The position numbers and the translations under genes are program-made. Shown piece after piece: positions 24,668-34,180 of a DNA stretch of 64,000 nucleotides (its first letter is position 1; each line of letters starts with the position of its first letter). This DNA is from Mycobacterium haemophilum DSM 44634. GTDB lineage: Bacteria; Actinomycetota; Actinomycetes; Mycobacteriales; Mycobacteriaceae. The stretch is from NCBI RefSeq assembly GCF_000340435.2, contig NZ_CP011883.2, forward strand, positions 2,216,687 through 2,280,686, given 5' to 3'. Under the pieces are notes generated by a model, which saw only the letters and a program-made list of their open reading frames with translations, did not search any database and was not told where the DNA came from.

Positions 24668-27508
24668 GTGTCTGACCAATCAACCTTCGCAGCCCGGCAC
24701 ATCGGCCCGAACAGCGAGGCCGTCGCCGCCATGCTTGCAGTCATTGGCGTCGACTCGCTCGAGGACCTGGCAGCCAAGGCAGTCCCCAGCGGCATCCTCG
24801 ATAACGTCGCCGACACCGGCGCGGCACCGGGCCTGGACCGGCTGCCGCCGCCGGCCACCGAGGCCGAGGCGCTGGCCGAGCTAGGCGCACTAGCCCGTGC
24901 CAACACCGTTGCCGTATCGATGATCGGGCAGGGCTACTACGACACCCTCACGCCCCCGGTGCTGTCGCGCAACATCTTGGAGAACCCGGCCTGGTACACC
25001 GCTTACACGCCGTACCAACCCGAAATCAGTCAGGGTCGGCTGGAAGCGCTGCTGAATTTCCAGACTCTGGTCAGCGATCTGACTGGTCTAGAGATCGCGA
25101 ACGCATCGATGCTCGACGAGGGCACCGCGGCCGCCGAGGCCATGACATTGATGCACCGTGCTGCGCGCGGTACGGCGAACCGGCTGGCCGTCGACGTCGA
25201 TGTGTTCGCTCAGACCACCGCGGTGCTTGCCACCCGGGCCAAGCCGTTAGGCATCGACATCGTCGCCGCCGACCTACGCGAAGGACTGCCGGACGGTGAG
25301 TTTTTCGGCGTCATCACCCAATTGCCCGGGGCCAGCGGCCGGATTACCGACTGGACCGCTTTAGTCGCCCAGGCCCACGACCGCGGCGCGCTGGTCGCCG
25401 TCGGCGCCGATCTGTTGGCGCTGACGTTGATCACACCACCGGGCGAGATCGGCGCCGACGTCGCATTCGGCACCACTCAAAGGTTCGGCGTGCCAATGGG
25501 CTTCGGCGGCCCGCATGCCGGATACCTCGCCCTGCACAACAGGCATGCCCGTCAGCTGCCGGGTCGGTTGGTCGGCGTTTCCGTCGACAGCGACGGCACG
25601 CCGGCCTACCGGCTAGCGCTGCAAACCCGCGAGCAACATATCCGCCGCGACAAGGCGACCAGCAACATCTGCACCGCGCAGGTGCTGCTGGCGGTGATGG
25701 CTGCGATGTACGCCAGCTACCACGGCGCCGAGGGGTTGACCGGTATCGCGCGCCGAGTGCATGCGCAGGCACGCGACCTGGCGGCCGGTCTGTCGGCCGC
25801 CGGCGTCGAGGTGGTGCATCAGACGTTCTTCGACACCGTGCTGGCCCGGGTACCCGGCCGGGCGGCGCACATTCAGGGCGCCGCCAAGGAGCGCGGGATC
25901 AATGTGTGGCTGGTGGACGGCGACCATGTCTCGGTGGCCTGCGACGAGGCCACCACCGATGAGCACATCACGGCCGTGTTGGCGGCGTTTGCAGCCGCGC
26001 CGACGCGGGCGAGCTACCCGGACCCGGACATCGCAACCCGCACCTCGGAGTTCCTGACGCATCCCGCATTTACCCAATACCGCACCGAAACTTCGATGAT
26101 GCGGTACTTGCGGGCCCTGGCGGATAAGGATATCGCGTTGGACCGCAGTATGATTCCGCTCGGTTCGTGCACGATGAAACTCAACGCCGCCGCCGAGATG
26201 GAGTCGATTACCTGGCCGGAATTCGCGCGTCAGCATCCGTTCGCGCCAGCATCCGACACCCCTGGGTTGCGTCGTCTCATCAGCGACTTGGAAAGCTGGC
26301 TGGTGCAAATCACCGGCTACGACGCGGTCTCGCTGCAGCCCAACGCGGGCTCTCAGGGGGAGTACGCCGGTCTGTTGGCGATCCACGACTACCACGCCAG
26401 CCGAGGAGAACCGCATCGCGACATCTGTCTGATTCCGTCAAGCGCGCACGGCACCAACGCCGCATCGGCGGCGTTGGCCGGCATGCGCGTGGTTGTGGTG
26501 GGCTGCCACGATAACGGCGACGTTGATCTCGACGATCTACGCATCAAGGTCAGCGAGCATGCCAACCGGCTGTCGGCGTTGATGATCACCTATCCGTCCA
26601 CGCACGGCGTCTACGAGCACGACATTGCCGAGATTTGCGCTGCGGTGCACGACGCCGGCGGTCAGGTTTACGTCGATGGGGCCAACCTCAACGCGCTGGT
26701 CGGCCTGGCCCGACCGGGCAAGTTCGGCGGCGACGTCAGCCACCTGAACCTGCACAAGACGTTCTGCATACCGCACGGCGGCGGCGGACCAGGAGTCGGG
26801 CCGGTGGCAGTTCGTTCGCATTTGGCCTCGTTCCTGCCGGGCCACCCCTTTGCCCCCGAACTGCCACCAGGCCAGCCGGTATCGTCGGCGCCGTACGGGT
26901 CCGCTTCGATCCTGCCGATCACGTGGGCCTACATCAGGATGATGGGCGCCAACGGTCTGCGGGCGGCGTCGCTGACCGCGATCACCTCGGCCAACTACAT
27001 AGCCCGTCGGCTCGACGAGTACTTCCCGGTGCTGTATACCGGCGAGAACGGCATGGTCGCCCACGAGTGCATCCTGGACCTGCGGCCGATCACCAAATCG
27101 ACTGGTGTGACTGTCGACGATGTTGCGAAACGCTTGGCGGACTATGGTTTTCACGCGCCCACGATGAGCTTCCCAGTGGCCGGCACGCTGATGGTGGAGC
27201 CCACCGAAAGCGAAAGCCTGGCCGAAATCGACGCATTCTGCGAGGCCATGATCGCCATACGCGGCGAGATCGCCCGCGTCGGCGCGGGGGAGTGGCCTGC
27301 TGAGGACAACCCGCTACGCGGCGCACCGCACACCGCTGAGTGCCTGCTGGCCTCCGACTGGGATCATCCGTATACCCGAGAAGAGGCCGCCTATCCGCTT
27401 GGCAAAGCGTTCCGGCCGAAGGTGTGGCCGCCGGTGCGGCGCATCGACGGCGCCTACGGCGACCGCAATTTGGTGTGCTCGTGCCCGCCGGTGGAGGCGT
27501 TTGTTTAA
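24668..27508 (+). CDS. gcvB: Glycine dehydrogenase (decarboxylating), P protein
   Basis: 946-residue fused GcvP, close to Rv1832 (941). The N-terminal half is the degenerate GcvP1-like part and the C-terminal half the catalytic GcvP2-like part. The pyridoxal-phosphate Lys is K697 in NLHKTFCIPHGGGGPG, which is fully conserved. The enzyme decarboxylates glycine and loads the aminomethyl group on lipoyl-GcvH (gene at 20861). GTG start seven bases after AGGAG. Under direct control of the tandem glycine riboswitch just upstream. Confidence 0.96.
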   Translation: MSDQSTFAARHIGPNSEAVAAMLAVIGVDSLEDLAAKAVPSGILDNVADTGAAPGLDRLPPPATEAEALAELGALARANTVAVSMIGQGYYDTLTPPVLSRNILENPAWYTAYTPYQPEISQGRLEALLNFQTLVSDLTGLEIANASMLDEGTAAAEAMTLMHRAARGTANRLAVDVDVFAQTTAVLATRAKPLGIDIVAADLREGLPDGEFFGVITQLPGASGRITDWTALVAQAHDRGALVAVGADLLALTLITPPGEIGADVAFGTTQRFGVPMGFGGPHAGYLALHNRHARQLPGRLVGVSVDSDGTPAYRLALQTREQHIRRDKATSNICTAQVLLAVMAAMYASYHGAEGLTGIARRVHAQARDLAAGLSAAGVEVVHQTFFDTVLARVPGRAAHIQGAAKERGINVWLVDGDHVSVACDEATTDEHITAVLAAFAAAPTRASYPDPDIATRTSEFLTHPAFTQYRTETSMMRYLRALADKDIALDRSMIPLGSCTMKLNAAAEMESITWPEFARQHPFAPASDTPGLRRLISDLESWLVQITGYDAVSLQPNAGSQGEYAGLLAIHDYHASRGEPHRDICLIPSSAHGTNAASAALAGMRVVVVGCHDNGDVDLDDLRIKVSEHANRLSALMITYPSTHGVYEHDIAEICAAVHDAGGQVYVDGANLNALVGLARPGKFGGDVSHLNLHKTFCIPHGGGGPGVGPVAVRSHLASFLPGHPFAPELPPGQPVSSAPYGSASILPITWAYIRMMGANGLRAASLTAITSANYIARRLDEYFPVLYTGENGMVAHECILDLRPITKSTGVTVDDVAKRLADYGFHAPTMSFPVAGTLMVEPTESESLAEIDAFCEAMIAIRGEIARVGAGEWPAEDNPLRGAPHTAECLLASDWDHPYTREEAAYPLGKAFRPKVWPPVRRIDGAYGDRNLVCSCPPVEAFV

Positions 27509-27534
27509 AGCAGCCTGAGCCGGCCTCGAATCCG

Positions 27535-28395
27535 TTAGCCGAAGCGCTCGACGATTGCCGCGGCGATCGCCTCGGGCGCATCCTCCTGAATGAAATGCTT
27601 GGCGGTGGGCAGTTCGACCAGGACGTGATCCGGGAATGTCTCGCGCATCCGCGGCAGCGTAGGGCCGGGTCGGAAGGCAAAGTCTTTCATACCCCAAACC
27701 AACAGGGCGGGTTTGGCACCGAGCTTGGCTGGCACTTCGTGCGCCAGCCGCGCCAGCAGCGGACGGGCAGCCAGGATCTGCTTGGGCATTTCGGCTACGC
27801 CCAACCGAGCCGCGGCGTTGGGTTGCACTGCCCGGTAGTGTGCCATCACCGCGGCGCTGGGCCGGCGCTCTGTTCCGGCGGGGATTAGCCGCTCGACAAA
27901 GAAATTTCGCCGCAGGATCGCATGCTGCATCGGCGGGCTGGACATCACCCTGCTGAAAGCCTTTGTCGTCCACGTGTCGGCCGGCCAAAACCAGGTATTG
28001 CCCAGGATGACGCCGCGCACCCGGTCGGCACGCTCAACCGCAACCGCCATGCCGATCGGTCCACCCCAATCCTGGCCCATCGTCAGGTAGCCGTTCAGGC
28101 TCAGGTGATCGACCAACTCACCCACCACCCGGGCGTGTTCGTCGATTTTGTAGCTGAATCCCACGGGCCGATCCGAGAGCCCGAAGCCGAGGTAATCGGG
28201 CGCGATACAGCGGAACCGGTCACGCAGCGCGACCACAATGTCGCGGTACAGGAAGCTCCAGGTGGGGTTGCCGTGACACAATAGGATCGGCGGGCCATCA
28301 CCCTCGTCGATGTAGTGGATCCGCCCCCGGGAGCTGTCGAACCAGCGCGACACGAACGGGTACAGCTGGGGATCCGGAGTGAAGTCAATCCTCAT
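27535..28395 (-). CDS. Haloalkane dehalogenase-like alpha/beta hydrolase (Rv1833c/DmbC type)
   Basis: 286-residue alpha/beta hydrolase, the same length as Rv1833c. The nucleophile elbow is GQDWGG with Asp109, as in haloalkane dehalogenases rather than esterases. HGNPTW (41-46) supplies the oxyanion/halide-binding residues (Asn43, Trp110), with candidate catalytic acid Asp238 and His267. Halide-releasing activity on haloalkanes is known for related mycobacterial Dmb enzymes; the natural substrate is unknown. It converges with gcvB. Its start is only 25 bases from the stop of the VWA protein gene on the same strand; lipZ and Rv1835c, found here in M. tuberculosis, are absent. Confidence 0.88.
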   Translation of the reverse strand: MRIDFTPDPQLYPFVSRWFDSSRGRIHYIDEGDGPPILLCHGNPTWSFLYRDIVVALRDRFRCIAPDYLGFGLSDRPVGFSYKIDEHARVVGELVDHLSLNGYLTMGQDWGGPIGMAVAVERADRVRGVILGNTWFWPADTWTTKAFSRVMSSPPMQHAILRRNFFVERLIPAGTERRPSAAVMAHYRAVQPNAAARLGVAEMPKQILAARPLLARLAHEVPAKLGAKPALLVWGMKDFAFRPGPTLPRMRETFPDHVLVELPTAKHFIQEDAPEAIAAAIVERFG

Positions 28396-28420
28396 CGCGC
28401 TCCTTACCGCCTTAGCAGGC

Positions 28421-30565
28421 TCAGCTCAAGAATGTATTGATCGTTGTAGCGAGGTCAGCAGCGGCCGACGTCGACAAATTCTGGTAGCTGCCGCCGCTGA
28501 GCTGGGCGACAGCTTCCCAGGTTGCCCGGTCAGGGTCGGCCCCGAAGTCGATGACGTTTACCGCGATCGGTTCGGCCGGGTCGGTGCTGGTGCGGATGAA
28601 GTCCTGCAGCCCCGCCCCGTCCAGGGTTTGGTCGGTGTGCGGCCCAGCAGTGATCACCAGCACCGAATTCGTTTGCCCAGCATGGTAATTGGCCAATATG
28701 TCTTGGTAGATCATGCGCAGCGTGGTGAACGACACCGCACCGCCGTTGGATGCATACTGCTTGTCCAGCGCGGCCGTCAGCGCTGCTGAGCGGGGCTGGC
28801 CGTTGACCGGGTCCGCCAGCGGACCGGTTGTCACCTCCGTTCGACCCTCGCGGCCGTCGAATGTCCACAGGCCCATCGCCGAGCTGGGCGGCATCACTTT
28901 GATCTTGTCGTCGAGCGCCGCCACGACGTTGGCCAACCGGGTTTTGCCGCCCTCATCGGTGGGCATCGACTGGTCGAGCATGATGGTCACTGCCACTCCG
29001 CTAGACGGCTGGATCATCGCTTCGGCCAGCGTGGCGCGTATCCCCTCGTCACCCACCGAGACGGGAGAAGGTACCGCCGCGAAACTGGTAACGGGGCTGC
29101 TCGGCGGTGTGACGCCGATAACGCGGAAACCAGCTTTAGCCAGCTTCGCCAGTTGGTCGGGCTTTTGCACAAACCGGGTAAACTCGCTGGCCGCCGCGGC
29201 CTGTTCCTGCGTCAGCCACGAACCGCTGAGCAGCACCGCGGGATAGTCAGCAACCGGTGCCGGCCCCTGCGGTAGCCAGGATCGCAAAGTGCTCTGGGCG
29301 TCTGACAATGACTGGCCGCGTTGGAAAAGCTGCTGCTCGGTGGTGATCACAGCGTGCACCGGCGCAGTTGCCACGTCACCGGGTTTGAGCAGTGCGCTCA
29401 TCGCTTCTGCCCAACTGCTGTCGGCGAGCTTGGGTTGGGCGCTCATCAGGGTGCGCACTGCCCCTACGCCCTGGGTTGCCGGTGCATCAGCAGGTACCGA
29501 CGCAGCCGCTACCGCTTCGCCGGCCAAAAACGTGGCGTCGCTGTTGCCATTCATCGGCAAGGCCAGCCGGAGTGATCCCCAGGCCGGCAGGTTCAAATCA
29601 GCCAAGGAGTTCGGATTGGTTTGCAGACCGGGCAGTTCCGCCCAGCCCCGGTTGGCGAGAGCCTGCTCGAATTCGGGCCGAACCGCCAGCAGTACCGGCG
29701 ACGTCACCAGCGAATGGCTTTCGCTGATCGTCTTCTGACCCGCGGTCACGGCAAGCCGTGCCGCCGAGATCGAGCTGCCCGGGATCCAGAGTGCCGGTTT
29801 TCCCCCTAGGTCCGCCGGCCACTTGCCGTTGAGACCGGCGAGGGCTGCCTCCGAGCCGACGGGTTTGACAGTCACCGCCATACAGTGGTCGCCTACCGGC
29901 CGGGCGGATGCGTTATAGCTTTGGGCGAACTCCTGCAGGTAATCGGCGATCGACGGATCGGCGACGACAGCGACCGTCTGTTGACCTCCTACGCAGCGTG
30001 CGGCCGCCTGGTGCTTGCGATTGTCCAAGACATGGCCGAGAAAACTCCACAGGATCACCGTGCCCACCACCACCACGACCGCGACGAGGGCCACGATCAC
30101 GCCGATGCTGACCCCCCGTCGTCCGCGGTCACTGCGGTGTCCGCCCTGCCACTCGCCGACGCCCCGGTGGCTAGCGCTGAATAGGCGCGACAGGGCGGTC
30201 GGCGCCTGCGGGCTAGTCGATGAGCCCGCAGGCCGGGGCGGAAAGTCTGGGTAGTCGTCGACTGCGCCGGCGGCATAGTAGTGATCCTCGTGGTCTTCGG
30301 CCCAGTAGCGCTGGTAATCGGCGGGTTCGTCGGGGGCCGGGGGGGCGGAGTCAGCCGGATGCTCTGCTCCGCGTGGGTAGCTCTGGTCGCTCGGCGTGCC
30401 GGTAGCCGCCGGTTCAAAAACAGGCTCTGGGTACCCAATCCCGCCTAGGTAGCCGTGATGCGGGCCGTGATCTATCTCGTCGCCCTGGTCCGGCCCGAGT
30501 GCAGCGAATTGGTCAGATGGCTGATCGATGGAATCCTCAGGGTCGGGCATACTGTGCCTACCCAT
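28421..30565 (-). CDS. Membrane-anchored VWA-domain protein (Rv1836c type)
   Basis: 714-residue protein. It starts MGRHS, a common start of mycobacterial envelope proteins, then has a Pro/Asp-rich cytoplasmic segment, one membrane helix at about 151-177, a periplasmic binding-protein-like domain (about 190-480) and a C-terminal von Willebrand A domain (about 515-714). The VWA metal site is degenerate: DQSMP where DxSxS is expected. Rv1836c is the equivalent (677). The layout recalls substrate-binding plus VWA proteins with adhesive or chelatase-like roles; function unknown. It is downstream of glcB on the same strand, separated by a strong hairpin. Confidence 0.85.
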   Translation of the reverse strand: MGRHSMPDPEDSIDQPSDQFAALGPDQGDEIDHGPHHGYLGGIGYPEPVFEPAATGTPSDQSYPRGAEHPADSAPPAPDEPADYQRYWAEDHEDHYYAAGAVDDYPDFPPRPAGSSTSPQAPTALSRLFSASHRGVGEWQGGHRSDRGRRGVSIGVIVALVAVVVVVGTVILWSFLGHVLDNRKHQAAARCVGGQQTVAVVADPSIADYLQEFAQSYNASARPVGDHCMAVTVKPVGSEAALAGLNGKWPADLGGKPALWIPGSSISAARLAVTAGQKTISESHSLVTSPVLLAVRPEFEQALANRGWAELPGLQTNPNSLADLNLPAWGSLRLALPMNGNSDATFLAGEAVAAASVPADAPATQGVGAVRTLMSAQPKLADSSWAEAMSALLKPGDVATAPVHAVITTEQQLFQRGQSLSDAQSTLRSWLPQGPAPVADYPAVLLSGSWLTQEQAAAASEFTRFVQKPDQLAKLAKAGFRVIGVTPPSSPVTSFAAVPSPVSVGDEGIRATLAEAMIQPSSGVAVTIMLDQSMPTDEGGKTRLANVVAALDDKIKVMPPSSAMGLWTFDGREGRTEVTTGPLADPVNGQPRSAALTAALDKQYASNGGAVSFTTLRMIYQDILANYHAGQTNSVLVITAGPHTDQTLDGAGLQDFIRTSTDPAEPIAVNVIDFGADPDRATWEAVAQLSGGSYQNLSTSAAADLATTINTFLS

Positions 30566-30620
30566 ACCGGTATCCGCCGCCTTTTTCCATCAGATAGACC
30601 CGCCGCTGTCCCTCACCGCT

Positions 30621-30650
30621 GCCCGGCTGGGGGTGCCCCCGCAGCCGGGC
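30621..30650 (-). terminator. Strong hairpin downstream of glcB
   Basis: GCCCGGCTG (30621-30629) pairs with CAGCCGGGC (30642-30650), with an inner GGGG/CCCC continuation, giving about 13 bp with one bulge and a 2-base loop. It begins 18 bases after the glcB stop codon in glcB orientation and 56 bases before the VWA gene start. No T-run follows, as is common for mycobacterial hairpin terminators. It may terminate glcB or sit in the VWA-gene leader. Confidence 0.45.
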
Positions 30651-30667
30651 GCAAGCAGCCCGCATCG

Positions 30668-32875
30668 TCACCGGTTCTGTGCCTTGAATTCGCGACGACG
30701 GCGATGCAAGATCGGCTCGGTATAGCCGTTGGGCTGCTGTGCGCCGGACAGGATCAGCTCCTGCGCGGCCAGGAACGCGACGCTGTCGTCGAAGTTGGGT
30801 GCCATCGGGCGATATGCCGCGTCGCCGGCGTTTTGCTGATCTACCAACGGCGCCATTCGTTCCAGGCTGGCCCGCACGTCCTCGCTGGTGATTACGCCGT
30901 GGCGCAGCCAGTTGGCCAGTAACTGGCTCGAGATCCGCAGGGTGGCGCGGTCCTCCATGAGTGCCACATTGTGGATGTCGGGCACCTTCGAGCAACCGAT
31001 ACCCTGGTTCACCCAGCGCACCACATAGCCGAGGATGGACTGACAGTTATTGTCAACCTCCTCGCGGATCTCCTCGGGCGCCCACGCCAGTTCCTTGGCC
31101 AACGGAATCGTCAGCAGCTGGTCTACGGTGGCACGTCTCTTGCCGGCCAGTTCTTGTTGCACGGCAGCCACATCCACCTGGTGATAGTGCATCGCATGCA
31201 GCGTGGCCGCCGTCGGCGAGGGCACCCACGCGGTGGTGGCGCCCGCCTTCGGCTGGCCGATCTTCTGCTCGACCATATCGGCCATCAGCTCGGTCATCGC
31301 CCACATGCCCTTGCCGATCTGCGCCTTGCCCGTAAAGCCCGCGGCTAGCCCGATGTCGACGTTGGCATCCTCGTAGGCCTTGATCCAGGTGCTGTTCTTC
31401 ATTGCCCCCTTACGGATCATCGGGCCAGCCTCCATCGAGGTGTGGATCTCGTCGCCGGTGCGGTCCAAGAACCCGGTGTTGATGAACACCACCCGGTCGG
31501 CGGCGGCCTTGATGCAGGCCTTCAAATTGAGCGTCGTACGCCGCTCTTCGTCCATGATGCCGACCTTCAGGGTGCCCTGCGGCAACCCCAACACGTCCTC
31601 CACGCGGCTGAACAGCTCGCAAGTGAACGCGACCTCCGCGGGGCCGTGCATTTTCGGCTTGACGATGTAGATGGAACCGGTGCGGCTATTGGTCAACGGC
31701 CCATTGATTTCGCCGGTTTTGAGCCCGTGGATTGCGACCAGACTGGTGAACAAGGCATCCATGATGCCCTCGAACACCTCTTTTTCCTGGCCGTCGCCGC
31801 CGTCCACGAGGATCGCGTCGTTGGTCATCAGATGGCCCACGTTGCGGACGAACAACAGGCTACGCCCGGGCAGGGTAAATTGCTCGCCGCCTCCGGAAGC
31901 CGAGGGCGTGGTGTAGGTGCGGTCGGCGTTGAGCACACGGGTGAAGGTCTTGCCGTCCTTGTTGACCTCCTCGGCCAAGTCACCCTTGTTCAGGCCGAGC
32001 CAGTTGCGGTAGCCGAGTACCTTGTCGTCGGCGTCGACGGCGGTGACCGAGTCCTCGAAGTCCATGATCGTGGTGATGGCCGATTCCAGGATCACATCCT
32101 TGATGCCGGCCGGGTCGGTCTTGCCGATCGGCGACTCCGGGTCGATCAGGATCTCGATGTGCAAGCCGTGATTGGCCAGCAGCACCGACCAGTTGGGGGA
32201 ACCCAACTCGCCGCTATAGCCGACAAACTTCTCGGGATTGGCCAACCCGGTGGAATCCGCACCGATGGCGATCCGAAGCTGGCCGTCGACGATGCTCACC
32301 CCCGTCGCGTGGGTCCATGAGTCAGACGCCAGCGGGACGGCCTGATCCATAAACTTGCGTGCATAGGCGATCACCTTGTCGCCGCGAACTTTGTTGTAGC
32401 CAGAGCCCTTTTCGGCTCCGTCGGTTTCCGGTATGACGTCGGTGCCATACAGGGCGTCGTAGAGGGAGCCCCAGCGGGCGTTGGCGGCGTTGAGCGCGAA
32501 CCGCGCGTTAAGTACCGGCACCACCAGCTGCGGGCCGGCGGTGGTGGTGATCTCGTCGTCCACCCCTGAGGTGGTGATGGTGAAGTCATCGGGTTCAGGC
32601 AGCAGATAGCCGATATCGATGAGGAACTGCCGATAAGCGTCCAGGTCGAGTGGCTCGATCACCCGATGGCGATGCCATTTGTCGATCTGGGCCTGCAGCT
32701 GATCGCGGGAGTTCAGCAAACTCTGGTTTTGCGGGGTGAGGTCGGCGACGACCTTATCGACACCCGACCAGAAGCTGTCCGGGTCGATGTCGGTGCCAGG
32801 CAGGGCTTCGTTGTTGACGAAGTCGTAGAGCACACGGGCGACGCGCAAGTTCCCCGCCGACACGCGATCAGTCAT
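30668..32875 (-). CDS. glcB: Malate synthase G
   Basis: 735-residue malate synthase G, nearly identical along its length to Rv1837c (741). The TIM-barrel catalytic regions are intact: NHGLHIEI, VKPKMHGPAEVAF with its Arg/Glu neighbourhood, LPQGTLKVGIMDEERRT, and the lid region near VPDIHNVALMEDRATLRIS. It condenses glyoxylate with acetyl-CoA, the second glyoxylate-shunt step, and is also surface-exposed in M. tuberculosis. The protein ends FKAQNR, lacking the roughly 15-residue charged tail of the M. tuberculosis protein. The neighbouring VapBC13 and PE_PGRS34 genes of M. tuberculosis are absent upstream. Confidence 0.96.
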   Translation of the reverse strand: MTDRVSAGNLRVARVLYDFVNNEALPGTDIDPDSFWSGVDKVVADLTPQNQSLLNSRDQLQAQIDKWHRHRVIEPLDLDAYRQFLIDIGYLLPEPDDFTITTSGVDDEITTTAGPQLVVPVLNARFALNAANARWGSLYDALYGTDVIPETDGAEKGSGYNKVRGDKVIAYARKFMDQAVPLASDSWTHATGVSIVDGQLRIAIGADSTGLANPEKFVGYSGELGSPNWSVLLANHGLHIEILIDPESPIGKTDPAGIKDVILESAITTIMDFEDSVTAVDADDKVLGYRNWLGLNKGDLAEEVNKDGKTFTRVLNADRTYTTPSASGGGEQFTLPGRSLLFVRNVGHLMTNDAILVDGGDGQEKEVFEGIMDALFTSLVAIHGLKTGEINGPLTNSRTGSIYIVKPKMHGPAEVAFTCELFSRVEDVLGLPQGTLKVGIMDEERRTTLNLKACIKAAADRVVFINTGFLDRTGDEIHTSMEAGPMIRKGAMKNSTWIKAYEDANVDIGLAAGFTGKAQIGKGMWAMTELMADMVEQKIGQPKAGATTAWVPSPTAATLHAMHYHQVDVAAVQQELAGKRRATVDQLLTIPLAKELAWAPEEIREEVDNNCQSILGYVVRWVNQGIGCSKVPDIHNVALMEDRATLRISSQLLANWLRHGVITSEDVRASLERMAPLVDQQNAGDAAYRPMAPNFDDSVAFLAAQELILSGAQQPNGYTEPILHRRRREFKAQNR

Positions 32876-33133
32876 GGTTTTCCTCCATATTGGGCTTACT
32901 GGCCCCCCTGGTCCCCGATTTGGCTCTCACTGGCTACGCGCATCAGCCTACCGGCCAACAGCCTGACGAGCGTATTCCGCAGACCCGCAACAGCAGGTCA
33001 ACAGCTTCATCGGTCGCACCGCGCCGGTTTTGCGAAACGTGCGCTGGCAACGCATCTCCCGACCAGTAGGCGTCAGCAGGCTGAGCCGCTGAAGATCATA
33101 CGGGCTGCCGGCGGCTCTACTTGGTGCTTGGTT

Positions 33134-34180
33134 TCAGTGTGTCCCGTCACGCATGGTGCCGACCAGATCGTCCACCAGATCCTCCATCGCCACCAACGCA
33201 ACCACCTCGCCACCATCGGCAGTCACCAGCGCTAGATGGCTGTTGCTGCGACGCATCCGCGACAAGGCGTCGGCCACCGGCAATGATTCGGGCACCTCGG
33301 GCAGCGGACGCACCAACGCCAGATCGATCACGGTCTGCGGCTCGTCGCCGAGTGTCAACACGTCCTTGATGTGCAGATACCCCACGAACTCACCGTCGAG
33401 ACCGGCAACCGGGAATCGGGAATAGCCGGTCTGGGCTAGGGCCTGTTCGACCGCGCCAACAGTTGGGCCACAGCCGGCCGCGGCCACCGGCACCGCCCGG
33501 ATATCGGCAAGTGGCCGTGCAACATCGGCGACGACCCTGGTGCGAATCTGCAGCGCTCGCGTCAGCCGCTTGTGCTCTTCGTGATCCAGCAGACCCTCCG
33601 ATACCGATTCGGCGATCATCTCGGACAGCTCGGCCGTGGAAACCGTGATGTTGAGTTCGTCTTTCGGCTCCACGCCCAGCGCGCGTAGCACCGCGTTGGC
33701 GCATTTGTTGTAGAGCACGATGAACGGTCGGGCGGCACGCACGTAGATCAGGTAGGGCGGGACCAACAACATTGCGGTCCGTTCCGGACCGGCGAGGGCG
33801 ATGTTCTTGGGCACCATCTCGCCGAGCAGCACATGCAGGGTCACCACCAGCGCCAACGCGATCACCAGCGACAGCGTGTGCAGTAGCGGCGGCGGCATAT
33901 CGGTCAGCTGAAACGACGTCCGCAACAGATTGGCCACCGCTGCCTCGCCAATCCGGCCGAGCAGGATCGAGGCCACGGTGACACCTAGTTGAGCGCCTGC
34001 CAGCATCGACGAGAGCTGCTCGCCGGCCCGAATCACGGTGACCGCGCTCGCTCTGCCCTGCTCGGCTAACGCTTCAAGGCGGTCGCGACGGGCCGAGATC
34101 AGCGAGAATTCCGCGCCGACGAAGAACGCGTTGGCGCCGATCAGCACGATCGCCACCAGCAGCCCCAACATGTCCTGCAT
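33134..34180 (-). CDS. CNNM (DUF21) / CBS-pair membrane protein, short form (Rv1841c type)
   Basis: 348-residue protein. The N-terminal CNNM/DUF21 transmembrane domain (about 1-190) is followed by two CBS motifs (about 205-340) and the protein then stops (MRDGTH). It therefore lacks the CorC_HlyC transporter-associated domain found in its upstream neighbour. The family includes Mg2+/Co2+ efflux proteins (CorB/CorC) with nucleotide-binding CBS domains; Rv1841c is the equivalent. Its ATG overlaps the upstream gene's stop (ATGA), so the two are translationally coupled and may form a heteromer. Confidence 0.88.
   Translation of the reverse strand: MQDMLGLLVAIVLIGANAFFVGAEFSLISARRDRLEALAEQGRASAVTVIRAGEQLSSMLAGAQLGVTVASILLGRIGEAAVANLLRTSFQLTDMPPPLLHTLSLVIALALVVTLHVLLGEMVPKNIALAGPERTAMLLVPPYLIYVRAARPFIVLYNKCANAVLRALGVEPKDELNITVSTAELSEMIAESVSEGLLDHEEHKRLTRALQIRTRVVADVARPLADIRAVPVAAAGCGPTVGAVEQALAQTGYSRFPVAGLDGEFVGYLHIKDVLTLGDEPQTVIDLALVRPLPEVPESLPVADALSRMRRSNSHLALVTADGGEVVALVAMEDLVDDLVGTMRDGTH

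Noticed and set aside
32876..33133. Possible vapBC13 or PE_PGRS34 remnant upstream of glcB
   Set aside because: No frame resembling a PIN domain, antitoxin or Gly-rich repeat was found.
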